A DNA stretch of 64,000 nucleotides. It comes from an uncultured Leifsonia sp. Lineage in GTDB: Bacteria; Actinomycetota; Actinomycetes; Actinomycetales; Microbacteriaceae. Below the pieces are notes generated by a model. The model did not search any database, was not told the origin of the DNA, and was given only the letters and a program-made list of their open reading frames with translations. The position numbers were made by a program, and so were the translations under genes. Numbering within the stretch: position 1 is the first letter of the stretch; each line of letters opens with the position of its first letter. Where the stretch lies: assembly GCF_945957465.1 (NCBI RefSeq), contig NZ_CAMFLC010000002.1:124001-188000 (forward strand), in the 5' to 3' direction. Positions 35,378-44,485 of this stretch are shown piece after piece.

Positions 35378-36301
35378 CTACGCGGCCCCGCGGCCCGCCC
35401 GGTACGCCCGCGGCGTCACGCCGAATCGGTGTGTGAACTGCCGGCTGAACAGCGCCGCGTCGGTGTAGCCCCAACGGGCGGCGACGTCGGCGATCTTGAG
35501 CTCGGCGAACGCCGAATCCGCCAGGTCGCGTCGGCAGTTCTCGAGGCGCCGCGACCGGATCCAGGCGGCGACGGTGGTCTCGTGCGTCTCGAAGGCGACA
35601 TGGAGTTTGCGGGGCGAGACGAAATGCGCTGCCGCGATCTCGGTGACCGTCAGCCCCGGCCGGTGCAGGTGCCGATCGATGTAATCGAGCACCGAGGAGA
35701 GAAGCGCGTCGCCCGAGTTCGTCTCGGTCTCGCGGGCGGTCTCGACCAGCGCGGCGGAGACCATGTCGATGATCCCGAGGACCAGATGCTTGCCCACGGC
35801 GTCGTCGATCGAGTCGAGAGAGCGGGAGAGCTGGCGGGCGAACGGGGTGAGAACCTGGACGAGCGCGCGATCCCGCTCCAGGGCGATGCCCGAGAGGTCG
35901 CGGAGCTGGTTCACCGGGACGCCGAGGCGATGCGACGGCACGCCGAGGATCAGCACATCGCTGCCCTGGTTCTCCGTTCGGCTCGGCGACAGGAAGTTGT
36001 AGACAGAGGCATCGCCCGGCCGCAGGACGACGGAGCGGTCGTTCTGCGTGTACACGGTCTCACCCGCGAGCTGGAAGTGCAACAGCTGAAGATCCCGCGG
36101 CTCCACCCCGGCCTCGTGGTCGATCCAGTGCGGAGAGCTCACCGCGGTGGAGATCGGGTATCCGGCGAGGTTCCGCGACGCGAAGGCGGACGAGAAGGTG
36201 ACCGGCACCTTCGTGTGGACGATGATGGGCCAGGGCTCGCGCCGGAACGTCTCGCGATACTCGTCGATGCGGACGCGGTGCCGTCGGATATCCCTGACCA
36301 T
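35378..36301 (-). CDS. AraC-family transcriptional regulator 1
   Basis: 307 residues from ATG 36301, chosen over an ATG ten codons upstream because AGGAGG lies at the right distance. The N-terminal cupin-like domain (~20-190, AGETVYTQNDRSVVLRPGDA) resembles AraC_binding_2. The C-terminal double HTH (~215-305) has LTVTEIAAAHFVSPRKLHVA and FSRQFTHRFGVTPRAYRAG. It is roughly two-thirds identical over the HTH to the regulator at 40371-41318. It diverges from the SDR/adhesin genes across a 129-nt, locally AT-rich region and probably controls itself and them. Confidence 0.88.
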   Translation of the reverse strand: MVRDIRRHRVRIDEYRETFRREPWPIIVHTKVPVTFSSAFASRNLAGYPISTAVSSPHWIDHEAGVEPRDLQLLHFQLAGETVYTQNDRSVVLRPGDASVYNFLSPSRTENQGSDVLILGVPSHRLGVPVNQLRDLSGIALERDRALVQVLTPFARQLSRSLDSIDDAVGKHLVLGIIDMVSAALVETARETETNSGDALLSSVLDYIDRHLHRPGLTVTEIAAAHFVSPRKLHVAFETHETTVAAWIRSRRLENCRRDLADSAFAELKIADVAARWGYTDAALFSRQFTHRFGVTPRAYRAGRGAA

Positions 36302-36430
36302 GACGCTGCCTCCTGAAAGATATTGCTCCATAGATGTGTATAGCGAAGATTTGATATTTCAGCAAGCGGCTTCGCTCAGATCGCGGGCGGGCACGGGAGG
36401 ATCGCGTAGCCGACCTGAGATGATGGGGAG
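36302..36430. promoter_or_regulatory. Divergent AT-rich promoter region (AraC / SDR)
   Basis: 129 nt separating opposed start codons; 36315-36365 is markedly AT-rich for this genome (GATTTGATATTTC and AGATATTGCTCCATAG). The imperfect pair TGAAAGATAT (36313-36322) and ATATTTCA could be AraC half-sites. No clean -35/-10 is assigned. Confidence 0.4.
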
Positions 36431-37327
36431 ATGGCGAGAACCGTTCGTGGCGCACGCGTCCTGATCACCGGAGCCGCCTCCGGCATGGGGCGGCTGTATG
36501 CCGAACGTGCCGTGCGGGAGGGCGCGAAAGCGGTCGTCCTGTGGGACCGCGACGAGGCGGGGCTCACGCGGCTCACCGACCGGCTCCGTGCGGAGGTCCT
36601 GACGGGGCGGACCGCCACCGCCTGGGGCGCGCCGGCAGGGTCGCCGAGCTCCGCGAGCGGCCGGTCGGGCACCAGCATCCACCCGTACACCGTCGATCTG
36701 GGCGAGCTCGGCGGCATCGCTCAGGCGGCCCAGTCGGTGCGCAAAGAGCTCGGCGGGGTCGACGTGTTGATCAACAACGCCGGGATCGTGCGCGGCAAGT
36801 ACTTCTGGGAGCACGACAACGGCGACGACACCCGCGCGACGATGCAGGTCAACGCGTTGGCGCCGATGTACACGACCAGGGAGTTCCTTCCGGCGATGAT
36901 CGCGAGCTCCCGCGAGGCGCGCATCGTCAACATCGCCTCGGCCGCCGGCACCATCGCCAACCCGCGCATGAGCGTCTACGCCGCCAGCAAGTGGGCCGTC
37001 ATCGGCTGGAGCGACAGCCTCCGGATCGAGCTGGAACAGCAGGGATTCGGGCACGTCAAGGTCACGACGGTCGCGCCGAGCTACATCGACACGGGGATGT
37101 TCGCCGGTGCCCGCGGCCCGCTCCTCACCCCGGTGCTCACGCCCGAGTATGTCGTCGACCGGGTCTGGAAGGCGATGCTGGCCGGAAAGCCGATGCTGAT
37201 GCTGCCGTGGTCGGTCGGTCTGGCCAAGACGTTGAAGGGCGTCCTCCCGGTGCGGGTCTGGGACGCGCTCGCCGACCGCGTGTTCGGCGTGTACACCTCG
37301 ATGGACGAGTTCACCGGCCGTTCCTGA
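36431..37327 (+). CDS. Short-chain dehydrogenase/reductase
   Basis: 298 residues. Classical SDR: cofactor loop VLITGAASGMGRLYAERA (~10), Asp after the second strand (LWDRDEAG) favouring NAD(H), VLINNAGIVRG (NNAG), IVNIASAAGTI (Ser) and YAASKWAVIGW (Tyr, Lys). A ~25-residue insert (TGRTATAWGAPAGSPSSA) sits between strands 2 and 3. The C-terminal tail (TLKGVLPVRVWDALADRVFG) suggests membrane association as in SDRs that act on lipids. GGGGAG precedes the ATG. Between two AraC genes, it may belong to the same regulon as the adhesin. Confidence 0.9.
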   Translation: MARTVRGARVLITGAASGMGRLYAERAVREGAKAVVLWDRDEAGLTRLTDRLRAEVLTGRTATAWGAPAGSPSSASGRSGTSIHPYTVDLGELGGIAQAAQSVRKELGGVDVLINNAGIVRGKYFWEHDNGDDTRATMQVNALAPMYTTREFLPAMIASSREARIVNIASAAGTIANPRMSVYAASKWAVIGWSDSLRIELEQQGFGHVKVTTVAPSYIDTGMFAGARGPLLTPVLTPEYVVDRVWKAMLAGKPMLMLPWSVGLAKTLKGVLPVRVWDALADRVFGVYTSMDEFTGRS

Positions 37328-37359
37328 CCGCGCCGCGGGGACGGTGGAATTGTCGTTTC

Positions 37360-37399
37360 GTGCACGCGTGCACGGGATGGCTTGTATTTCCGTGCACGG
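37360..37399. promoter_or_regulatory. Two GTGCAC-core palindromes upstream of the adhesin
   Basis: GTGCACGCGTGCAC (37360-37373) and CCGTGCACGG (37390-37399), both perfect, with centres 28 nt apart, 87-126 nt before the adhesin ATG. They are candidate operators; the cognate regulator is unknown. Confidence 0.5.
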
Positions 37400-37446
37400 T
37401 CCGCGCGAATCCGGCCTCCCGGCTTCGTGCGCCCAGCAGTCTGTTC

Positions 37447-37470
37447 GGGCGGGCCGGGATCAGCCCGCCC
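37447..37470 (+). promoter_or_regulatory. Hairpin in the adhesin leader
   Basis: Perfect 8-bp stem GGGCGGGC/GCCCGCCC with an 8-nt loop, ending 15 nt before ATG 37486 and just before its GGAAGG ribosome site. It could be a terminator for the SDR gene or limit translation of the adhesin. Confidence 0.5.
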
Positions 37471-37485
37471 TTCGGAAGGCTGGAA

Positions 37486-40374
37486 ATGAAACGAATCGGA
37501 AAACGGCTCACTGCAGGTCTGGCGTTCGCGGTCGCGAGCGGCTTCGCTCTCGGTGGGCTCATCGTGCTCACCCCCGCGACCTCGGCCGCGGCGCCCCTGG
37601 ACATCTCCGACATCGATTGGGAGCCGCGACCTTCCCTGTACGGCAACGCCTACAGCATGATCCGCCTCGACGCCGACCGGGTCGAGCGCGCACACGAGGG
37701 CATGGGCATACCGAACCTGCGCCATCGCGACGGCGGACCGATCACCGGGGCCCCCTACTATTTCTTCGGCAAGGACCCACGGACCGGCAGCTACCTGCCG
37801 TCGCACATCCTGGTGTGCATCGACATGCTCCACATCGACTATGAGGTGCCGGAGGGCTCCGAGTACTTCGATCTGGCGACGCTGCTGCCGCCGGAGACGG
37901 CGGTCCGTATCTCGCAGACGCTCAATGCCGGGCTCCAGCTCGCGAGACAGCACGGCATGCGGGTCGACACCGGCGGAGGTCAGCCGCTGAGCTTCACGTC
38001 GGGCAGCAGCTCGACGGACTACATGATGGCCGCCCAGATCACCGCCTGGCACCTGTTCGCCCGAGACAATCGCGCAGAACCGCTTCCCTACCTCGAGCGG
38101 AGCGACTTCGCCGTGGATCGGCTGCGGAGGGGCCCAGGAGGCGCGGTCGAGACGATCGTGGACGTCGACCTGTCGAAGCAGTTCGCCGAGATCGACGCGC
38201 TCATCGAACGGTTTCGGAGCGAGCCGTCGATCAGCTCCGTGCCGGCGCGGTTGAACATCGGGACCACGACGCTGGCAGACCCGGCGCTGACGGGCTTCGA
38301 AGTCGAAGTCGATCCGGCCGCGTCCACCCCCGGCTACGACACCTATTTCACGATCGCGACCAAGAAGGACGGAACGATCACCTTCACCAAGAAGCGGTCG
38401 ATCGACAAGCCGCTCACGATCGGCTTCCGCAAGAAGTTCGGGCACGGGCTCGGCACGAACGGACTGGCGTCGGGGGTGCGCGCCGCGAACCATCAGTTCA
38501 AGACCTCCCTCTCGAACATCTACACCGAGTCGTTCACACTGCCGGTGGCGGTCGACGACGGTTCCGTCCTGGTGCGCAAGAGCGACGCGGACGGCAACCC
38601 GCTCGACGGCGCCGAGTTCGCGCTCTTCGACCCGGCCGGAACGACGATCGCCCTCGACTCCTGGGGACGGCCGCTCGTCGGTGTCACCGGCACGAGCGGA
38701 CACGGGCGCCTGGTTCTGGACGACGTGCCCACCGGCCGTTACCTCCTGATGGAGACGCGCGCGCCCGAGGGCTACCAGCGTGACGCGACGCCCCGCGAGA
38801 TCATCGTCCGCGCGAACGTCCAGGCGCAAGTGGCAGGCGGGGCGCCGATCGTGAACACGCGGGAGACGGCCGAACTCGAGATCCACAAGTCCAACAGAGT
38901 CTCCGTGCTGCAGCCGGGCGAGCTCACCACGTACGAGATCGCCATCGCGAATCGTTCGTCGTACACGGAGCCGGTCGACGCCCTGATCGAGGACGTCCTC
39001 CCCGACGGGCTCCGTTTCGTCTCGGCGGATCACGGCGGCAGCTACGACGCACGGACGCGGACCGTGAGATGGAATGTCGGACCGGTCGATGGAACGCCGA
39101 TCGTCGTCTCGGTGACCGCGCGAGTGGAGGACTCGGTGGTTCCCGGCACGACCATCTCGAACCGGGCGACGGTCACCCTCGACGGCGTCTGCCCCGGACA
39201 CGACGATGTCGACGGCTGCGCGGACGTCGACACCGACGTCGTCCCCGCCCTCGTGCTGATGAAGTCCAACGGTATGGAGGTCGGCCTGCCCGGCGGGACG
39301 AGCGCGTACGAGCTCACCGTCATCAACACGTCCGCGGCGGAGGCTCCCGACGTCGTGGTCGTGGACGCGCTGCCACGCGAACTCATCTTCGTCGCGGCGG
39401 ATTCGAACGGCCACTATGCCGACGACGAACACGCGGTGTCCTGGAGGCTCGGCACGCTCCGGCCCGGGGAGCAGCGTTCGGTGCGCGTCATCACCTGGGT
39501 CGACGACCAGCTGTCGCCGGGCGCGGAGATCGAGAACGTCGCCTCCGTCTCGAGCGGTGGTGGGTGCTCGAGCAGCACCGCCTCCTCCGACGAACCCGCG
39601 AATCCCGACGAGCCGCCGCGCTCCAAGTGCGATGCGGTGGACATCGATCGGGTCCCCGCCGTCTCGGTCGCCAAGGACGACGGCACGACCGCGGTCGTCG
39701 TCGGCGAACGCCTCGACTACCGCATCGTGGCGACCAACGACTCGGACGTCGTCGCACCCGATGTGATCGTCGTCGATCAGCTCCCGTTCTCGACGACGCT
39801 GGTCGAGTCGAGCATCCCGCTCGCGGACGTGTCGACGGACACCGTGCTGCACTGGGATCTGGGCGACCTGGCGCCGGGTGAGGAGCGCGAGATCATCGTC
39901 TCGGTCACGGTGAACGCCGAAGCGCCGCCCGCATCGGTGATCGCCAATACCGCCACGATCACTGCCGCCGGCGTGTGCGTCGATGACCCCGCGACTGCGG
40001 TGGACGAGTGTCGGGCCGTGGACGAGGACGTGGTCACGACCCCGGCGGCGCCCGGCGAGGACGGGAACCCCGAGGGCCCTGTCGAGGGGGAGACGCCCGG
40101 CGGCCCGGAGGGGCCCACCATTCCGATCGACCCGGAGAAGCCGACGAGTCCGGTGGAGACGACCGGTCCGACTCCGCGCCCGGGCGCGACGGACGGAGAG
40201 GCGCCGCGCAGGGGGATCGCCGGCCGGTCCCCCGCTGCCGATCGGCTGGCCGATACCGGGCTGAACCTGTCCTCGGCCGTGAGGCTGGGTGCGCTCGCCG
40301 TGGCGACGCTCCTGGTCACGGGCGGTGTGAACGCGATCGCCCTCCGACGGCGCCGCGGTCGCCGCTCGGCCTAG
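37486..40374 (+). CDS. Thioester-domain adhesin, LAxTG wall-anchored
   Basis: 962 residues from ATG 37486 after GGAAGG. The signal peptide (~1-36) is followed by a thioester domain: Cys111 (HILVCIDM) and Gln184 (AAQITAWHL) fit the Cys-Gln internal thioester of Gram-positive TED adhesins, which bind host or surface amines covalently. A SpaA/Cna-B domain (~358-460) has Lys365 and Glu423 (LMETRAPEGY) with Asn457 for an isopeptide bond. Three DUF11 repeats (~462-830), a Pro/Gly/Glu-rich stalk, then LADTG (921-925), membrane helix and RRRRGRR complete it. A sortase (class E type) would anchor it. Flanked by two AraC regulators. Confidence 0.85.
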   Translation: MKRIGKRLTAGLAFAVASGFALGGLIVLTPATSAAAPLDISDIDWEPRPSLYGNAYSMIRLDADRVERAHEGMGIPNLRHRDGGPITGAPYYFFGKDPRTGSYLPSHILVCIDMLHIDYEVPEGSEYFDLATLLPPETAVRISQTLNAGLQLARQHGMRVDTGGGQPLSFTSGSSSTDYMMAAQITAWHLFARDNRAEPLPYLERSDFAVDRLRRGPGGAVETIVDVDLSKQFAEIDALIERFRSEPSISSVPARLNIGTTTLADPALTGFEVEVDPAASTPGYDTYFTIATKKDGTITFTKKRSIDKPLTIGFRKKFGHGLGTNGLASGVRAANHQFKTSLSNIYTESFTLPVAVDDGSVLVRKSDADGNPLDGAEFALFDPAGTTIALDSWGRPLVGVTGTSGHGRLVLDDVPTGRYLLMETRAPEGYQRDATPREIIVRANVQAQVAGGAPIVNTRETAELEIHKSNRVSVLQPGELTTYEIAIANRSSYTEPVDALIEDVLPDGLRFVSADHGGSYDARTRTVRWNVGPVDGTPIVVSVTARVEDSVVPGTTISNRATVTLDGVCPGHDDVDGCADVDTDVVPALVLMKSNGMEVGLPGGTSAYELTVINTSAAEAPDVVVVDALPRELIFVAADSNGHYADDEHAVSWRLGTLRPGEQRSVRVITWVDDQLSPGAEIENVASVSSGGGCSSSTASSDEPANPDEPPRSKCDAVDIDRVPAVSVAKDDGTTAVVVGERLDYRIVATNDSDVVAPDVIVVDQLPFSTTLVESSIPLADVSTDTVLHWDLGDLAPGEEREIIVSVTVNAEAPPASVIANTATITAAGVCVDDPATAVDECRAVDEDVVTTPAAPGEDGNPEGPVEGETPGGPEGPTIPIDPEKPTSPVETTGPTPRPGATDGEAPRRGIAGRSPAADRLADTGLNLSSAVRLGALAVATLLVTGGVNAIALRRRRGRRSA

Positions 40375-41318
40375 GCGCGGAAGAGTGCGGTCGGAGAGTC
40401 TTCGCGGGGGCTCGCTGCCCGCGCGACCGTCCGGTGCGACAGGTCGACCACCTCTCCGAGGGCGTGTCCGGTGCGGAACGCCCTCGGCGAGGCTCCGAAC
40501 CGGTCCGTGAACGCCCGGCTGAAGTGCGCCGCGTCCTTGAAGCCCCAGCGTGCGGCGACCTCGCCGATCGTCAGCCCGGCGAAGGCCGGGTCGGTGAGTT
40601 CGCGGCGGCAGTGCACAAGCCGACGCGAACGCACCCACGCCGCGACCGTGGTCTTCAGCGGCTCGAACAGACCGTGGAGTTTACGTGCCGACATGAAATT
40701 GGCAGCCGCGATCTCCGCCACGGAGAGGTCCGGCCGATGCAGGTTCTCTTCGATGTACTGGAGCACCGCATCGAGTTGCCCCGGCCGGCCTCTGTTCTCG
40801 GCCGTGCCGCTGGTCTCGATGAGGACGGCCCCGAGCATGTTGATCGCGGCGTGCACCATCCGGGTGCCCACGCCGGTGTCGCCTGTGGCGAGGGTGGTGG
40901 CGAGTTGCCGCGTGAGCGGGTTGATGGCGCGCACGAGCGGGCGGTCCCGGTCGAGCCGGACGCCGACCAGTTCATCCACGACGCCCTCCGGCAATGGGAG
41001 TTCGCGCGTCGGCGGCCGGATGATGACGGATTCGCCGCTGTGTGCAAGCGTGAAGGGTTGCGCGGGGGAGTAGAGCACCGCGTCACCCGGGCGCAGGACC
41101 GCGGTCCGGCCGCGCTGCTCCATGGTGCCGGATCCTTCGAGTTGCAGGTGGAGGATCCGAGTCGAGCCCGGGTCGGCAGCGCCGTCATCCCCGGAGTCGG
41201 CTGGAGGCTGGTGCTCGATGGTGTGACGACCACCGGTGATGCGGTTGACGGCGATGTCGTCGAAGTACCGGCCCCCCGTGCCGAACGCGAGAACTGCTCT
41301 CCGGTCTGAAGCGTCCAT
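40371..41318 (-). CDS. AraC-family transcriptional regulator 2
   Basis: 315 residues from ATG 41318 (MDASDRRAVLAF); a GTG at 41384 would add 22 residues with no homologous counterpart in regulator 1. Cupin-like sensor domain (~20-190, TAVLRPGDAVLYSPAQPF). Double HTH (~215-300): LSVAEIAAANFMSARKLHGL and FSRAFTDRFGASPRAFRTG, closely similar to the regulator at 35378-36301. It converges on the adhesin gene, the stops overlapping by 4 nt. A tail of ~25 residues after the HTH is extra. Confidence 0.87.
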   Translation of the reverse strand: MDASDRRAVLAFGTGGRYFDDIAVNRITGGRHTIEHQPPADSGDDGAADPGSTRILHLQLEGSGTMEQRGRTAVLRPGDAVLYSPAQPFTLAHSGESVIIRPPTRELPLPEGVVDELVGVRLDRDRPLVRAINPLTRQLATTLATGDTGVGTRMVHAAINMLGAVLIETSGTAENRGRPGQLDAVLQYIEENLHRPDLSVAEIAAANFMSARKLHGLFEPLKTTVAAWVRSRRLVHCRRELTDPAFAGLTIGEVAARWGFKDAAHFSRAFTDRFGASPRAFRTGHALGEVVDLSHRTVARAASPREDSPTALFRA

Positions 41319-41447
41319 CGCGGGGTGGTGACTCTCTTGGTGCAGAGATCTGCGGGCCGGTAGCGGAACCCGGCCACATCTCACATCTCGAATCGAGAAT
41401 CTAGCAGATCACGACGTGGGAGGCCACCGTGCACGCAGAGGCGACCG

Positions 41448-42338
41448 TCACGCCCAACGGCGATTGGCCCACCGTTCGAAGAGCCCCACGAGCGAGTCGG
41501 TCAGCTTGCCGAGGATCGCCAGCAGGATGATCGCGAGGAACAGTCGGTCGGTGCGCCCGTTGTTCTGGGAGTCGCTGAGCAGAAAGCCCAGCCCCATGGA
41601 TGACGCGATCAGCTCGGCGGCCACCAGGAAGAGCCACGCCTGGGCGAGAGCCAGCCGGAGGCCCGAGATGACGGCGGGAAGCACCGAGGGGAGTTGGACG
41701 GTGGCGAACAGGCGGACGCCGCCGAGTCCGAACGCCCGCCCTGCCTCCACCAGCTGGCGGTCGACGTGCCGCAGCGCCGCCGCGACCGTGGTGTAGACGG
41801 GGAAGAACGCCCCGATCGCGATGAGGATGATCTTGGAGTCCTCGCCGATCTTGAACCAGAGGATCAGCAACGGGACCCACGCCAGGGAGGGCACGGCGCG
41901 GATCGCGCCCAGCGTGGGGCTGAACAGGATGTCGCCCAGCCGCGACAACCCGACCACCGCTCCGAACGCCAGCCCGAGGGCCGCGCCGATCGCGAAGCCG
42001 ATCAGCACCCGCTGCGTCGAGATCGCGATGTACAGGCCGAGCAGGCCGCGTTGAGCGAGGTCCACGGCTGCGTCGACCACCATCGCCGGGGTAGGCAGCT
42101 GAGACGAGGTGAAGGCGCCCGACGTCGAGGCGAGCTGCCAGATCACCAGGAGTGCCACCGGGATCAGCGCGCCGCCGCCGACGCGCACCCAGCGCCGGGA
42201 CAGGTACGACGCCCTGCCGTTCGACACCGCGGCCTCCCGCGGGAGCTCGCGCGCGACCGAGGTCGCGGCGAGACCCTCGCCCGGGCCGCCGACGACGATC
42301 AGCGGGGCGTCGTCGGCGGGAGTGTTCTGGTAGGACAC
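41448..42338 (-). CDS. ABC transporter permease, sulfonate/nitrate/taurine type
   Basis: 296 residues from GTG 42338, with GGAGG from the end of the previous gene upstream. The N-terminal ~45 residues are polar. Six membrane helices follow, with the BPD inner-membrane EAA motif around EAGRAFGLGGVRLFATVQLP (~200). This is the SsuC/TauC/NrtB class of importer permeases. It starts 8 nt after the substrate-binding gene and is the last gene of the ATPase / binding protein / permease set. No dioxygenase or monooxygenase is adjacent to reveal the substrate. Confidence 0.9.
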   Translation of the reverse strand: MSYQNTPADDAPLIVVGGPGEGLAATSVARELPREAAVSNGRASYLSRRWVRVGGGALIPVALLVIWQLASTSGAFTSSQLPTPAMVVDAAVDLAQRGLLGLYIAISTQRVLIGFAIGAALGLAFGAVVGLSRLGDILFSPTLGAIRAVPSLAWVPLLILWFKIGEDSKIILIAIGAFFPVYTTVAAALRHVDRQLVEAGRAFGLGGVRLFATVQLPSVLPAVISGLRLALAQAWLFLVAAELIASSMGLGFLLSDSQNNGRTDRLFLAIILLAILGKLTDSLVGLFERWANRRWA

Positions 42339-42346
42339 GGGTACGA

Positions 42347-43384
42347 TCAGCCTCCGATCGCGCTCGGGTCGGCCTTCTTCGCGAAGGTCGGGTCGAGGAG
42401 CGAAGCGAGCGCTGTGTCGATGTCCTTCTGCGAGCGCACGTCGCCCGACTGGACGAAGATCGGCCCGACCTTCTTCAGCACCTTCAGCTGGGCCGCTCCA
42501 GGAACGTTCGACACGTCGAGGTTCGTGCGCTGCGTGATGACCGTCGTCGCCACGGAGGGGTCGATCCCGGCCACACCCGCGAGGATCGCGGCGGTCTCGT
42601 CCTGATGCTTGAGAGCCCACGCGCGGGCGTATTCATACGTGTTCACGACGGTCTGCGCCACGTCGGGTTTGGACGCGAGGAACGACGCTGTCGCGTTGAG
42701 GAAGCCGTAGGTGTTGAAGCCGACGTTGCGGTAGATCAGCTTCGCCCCGGATCTCTCGGCGTTCGCCATGATCGGGTCGAGTCCGCTCCAGGCGTCGACG
42801 GAGCCGCCCTGCAGAGCCGCCCAGCCGTCGGCGTGCTGGAGGTTCTGGATGGTGACGTCCTTCGTCGACAGCCCGTTGGCCTCCAGCGCCTGCAGCAGGA
42901 AGAAATAGGGGTCGGTCCCCTTCGTCGCCGCGACCTGCTTGCCCTTGAGGTCTGCGACCGACGTGATCGGGGAGTTCGGGCCGACGACGATCGCCGACCA
43001 CTCGGGCTGCGAGTAGATGTCGATCGTCTTGATGTCGGAGCCGTTGGCGCGCGCGAGCAGGGCGGCGGATCCGGCGGTGGAACCGACGTCGATGGCGCCG
43101 GAGCGCAGCGCCTCGTTGGCCTTGTTCGAGCCGGCGGACTGCACCCAGTTGACGGTGATGTTCTGCTTCTTGAGCGCCTTCTCGAGCCAGCCTTCCTTCT
43201 TGATGACGAGGCTGAGCGGGTTGTACGTGGCGAAGTCGATGTTGAGGGTGCCTCCCTCGGTGACGCCGGCCGTGCTCGTCGAGCCGGAGGCCGAGCCCTC
43301 GCCGGCGACGCAGCCCGAGAGCAGCAGGGCGGCAGATGCCGCGAGCGCGGCGACAGCGGTGACGATCGTGGGTCTGCGGTGCAT
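42347..43384 (-). CDS. ABC transporter substrate-binding lipoprotein (SsuA/NrtA type)
   Basis: 345 residues. Lipoprotein signal with lipobox LLSGC (Cys ~25). The NMT1/THI5-like fold has ALRSGAIDVGSTAGSAALLA (~92) typical of aliphatic-sulfonate binders, GKQVAATKGTDPYFFLLQAL, and HADGWAALQGGSVDAWSGLD. It captures an anionic solute (sulfonate, taurine or similar) outside the membrane for the permease. 129 nt separate it from the ATPase gene upstream, enough for an internal promoter, but the order suggests one transcription unit. Confidence 0.9.
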   Translation of the reverse strand: MHRRPTIVTAVAALAASAALLLSGCVAGEGSASGSTSTAGVTEGGTLNIDFATYNPLSLVIKKEGWLEKALKKQNITVNWVQSAGSNKANEALRSGAIDVGSTAGSAALLARANGSDIKTIDIYSQPEWSAIVVGPNSPITSVADLKGKQVAATKGTDPYFFLLQALEANGLSTKDVTIQNLQHADGWAALQGGSVDAWSGLDPIMANAERSGAKLIYRNVGFNTYGFLNATASFLASKPDVAQTVVNTYEYARAWALKHQDETAAILAGVAGIDPSVATTVITQRTNLDVSNVPGAAQLKVLKKVGPIFVQSGDVRSQKDIDTALASLLDPTFAKKADPSAIGG

Positions 43385-43513
43385 TGTTCGGGTGCCTCTC
43401 GTTCTGGTGTCGTGCTGCAGGATGCGGCTCGGCGATGCGGTCGTGCTGCGGTGCTGTGCTGCGAGCCTCGCGGATCCGCCGCCGCTACGGCCCGGATCCG
43501 CTGAATCTGTGGA

Positions 43514-44362
43514 TCAGTAGGGGAAGACGGGAATGGTGGAGGAGTGCAGGTCGTCAAGCGCCCGACCGTGGCGGTCGATGCCCAGACCGTCGAGGAGTTC
43601 CGCCCGCAGTTCCGCCAGGGCGGCCGAACCGCGGTCGCGCGGACGTGTACCGGGGACGGCGACGACGCGACGGATCGTCGCGCCGTCCCGTCCATTCTCG
43701 CCGCCGAGCAGGATGATGCGGTCGGCGAGCTGGAGGGCCTCGTCGACGTCATGGGTCACGAGGAGGATCGTGGTCGGTGCGGCAGCGTGCACGTCGAGCA
43801 AGAGGTCCTGCATCCGCAGGCGGGTCAGTGCGTCCAGCGCGCCGAACGGCTCGTCGAGCAGCAGCACGCCCGGGTTGCGGGCCAGCGCCCGCGCCAGCGA
43901 GGCCCGCTGGGCCATGCCGCCCGAGACCTCCCGCGGCCGCAGGGCGGCCGAGGCTCCCAGCCCGACGAGGTCGAGCAGTCGTGCGACCCGTTCGGCCCCT
44001 TCGGCGCGGTCCAGCCCGCGGGGGAGTCCCAGCGCGACGTTGTCGGCGAGCGATCGCCACGGCAGCAGCCGCGGCTCCTGGAAGCCGATGGCGCACCGGG
44101 CGTCGATGCCGGCGACGGGTGTGCCGTCGATGAGGGCGGCTCCTGTGGTCGGCGCGTCGAGGCCGCCCGCGATGCGCAGCAGCGTCGACTTCCCGCAGCC
44201 GCTGGCGCCGAGGATCGCGACGACCTCGCCGGCGTCGATGGTCAGCGAGACGTCGCGGAGAACGGTCCGCGACGGCGACGCCGCGGCCTTCCGCCTCGGT
44301 GCGGCGAAGGCGCGGCCGATCCCGGCGAACTCGACGGGTGAGGCGGGCGACGGGGAGACCAT
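43514..44362 (-). CDS. ABC transporter ATP-binding protein (SsuB/TauB type)
   Basis: 282 residues from ATG 44362. Walker A GASGCGKST, Q-loop FQEPRLLPWRS (the PWRS after the Q-loop is typical of SsuB/TauB), signature VSGGMAQRASLARALA, Walker B LLLDEPFGALD and H-loop VTHDVDEAL. It energises the importer formed with the binding protein and permease. First gene of the set. The C-terminal ~40 residues are non-catalytic. Start codons further upstream lack coding support. Confidence 0.92.
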   Translation of the reverse strand: MVSPSPASPVEFAGIGRAFAAPRRKAAASPSRTVLRDVSLTIDAGEVVAILGASGCGKSTLLRIAGGLDAPTTGAALIDGTPVAGIDARCAIGFQEPRLLPWRSLADNVALGLPRGLDRAEGAERVARLLDLVGLGASAALRPREVSGGMAQRASLARALARNPGVLLLDEPFGALDALTRLRMQDLLLDVHAAAPTTILLVTHDVDEALQLADRIILLGGENGRDGATIRRVVAVPGTRPRDRGSAALAELRAELLDGLGIDRHGRALDDLHSSTIPVFPY

Positions 44363-44485
44363 GGTGACTCCGACGCTATCGACAGCGGGCCAGCGGGTTC
44401 TCGCCGATCGCAACACCGCGTAACGAAACCGTCGTCGAGAGGATCCGAGCCGCTAGCTAGCGGCGAAGCGTTCCATTCGCGATGT

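Noticed and set aside
37081-40638. Minus-strand open frame of ~1180 codons opposite the adhesin
   Set aside because: The sense strand has signal peptide, thioester, SpaA, DUF11 and sorting signal; the antisense product has none.
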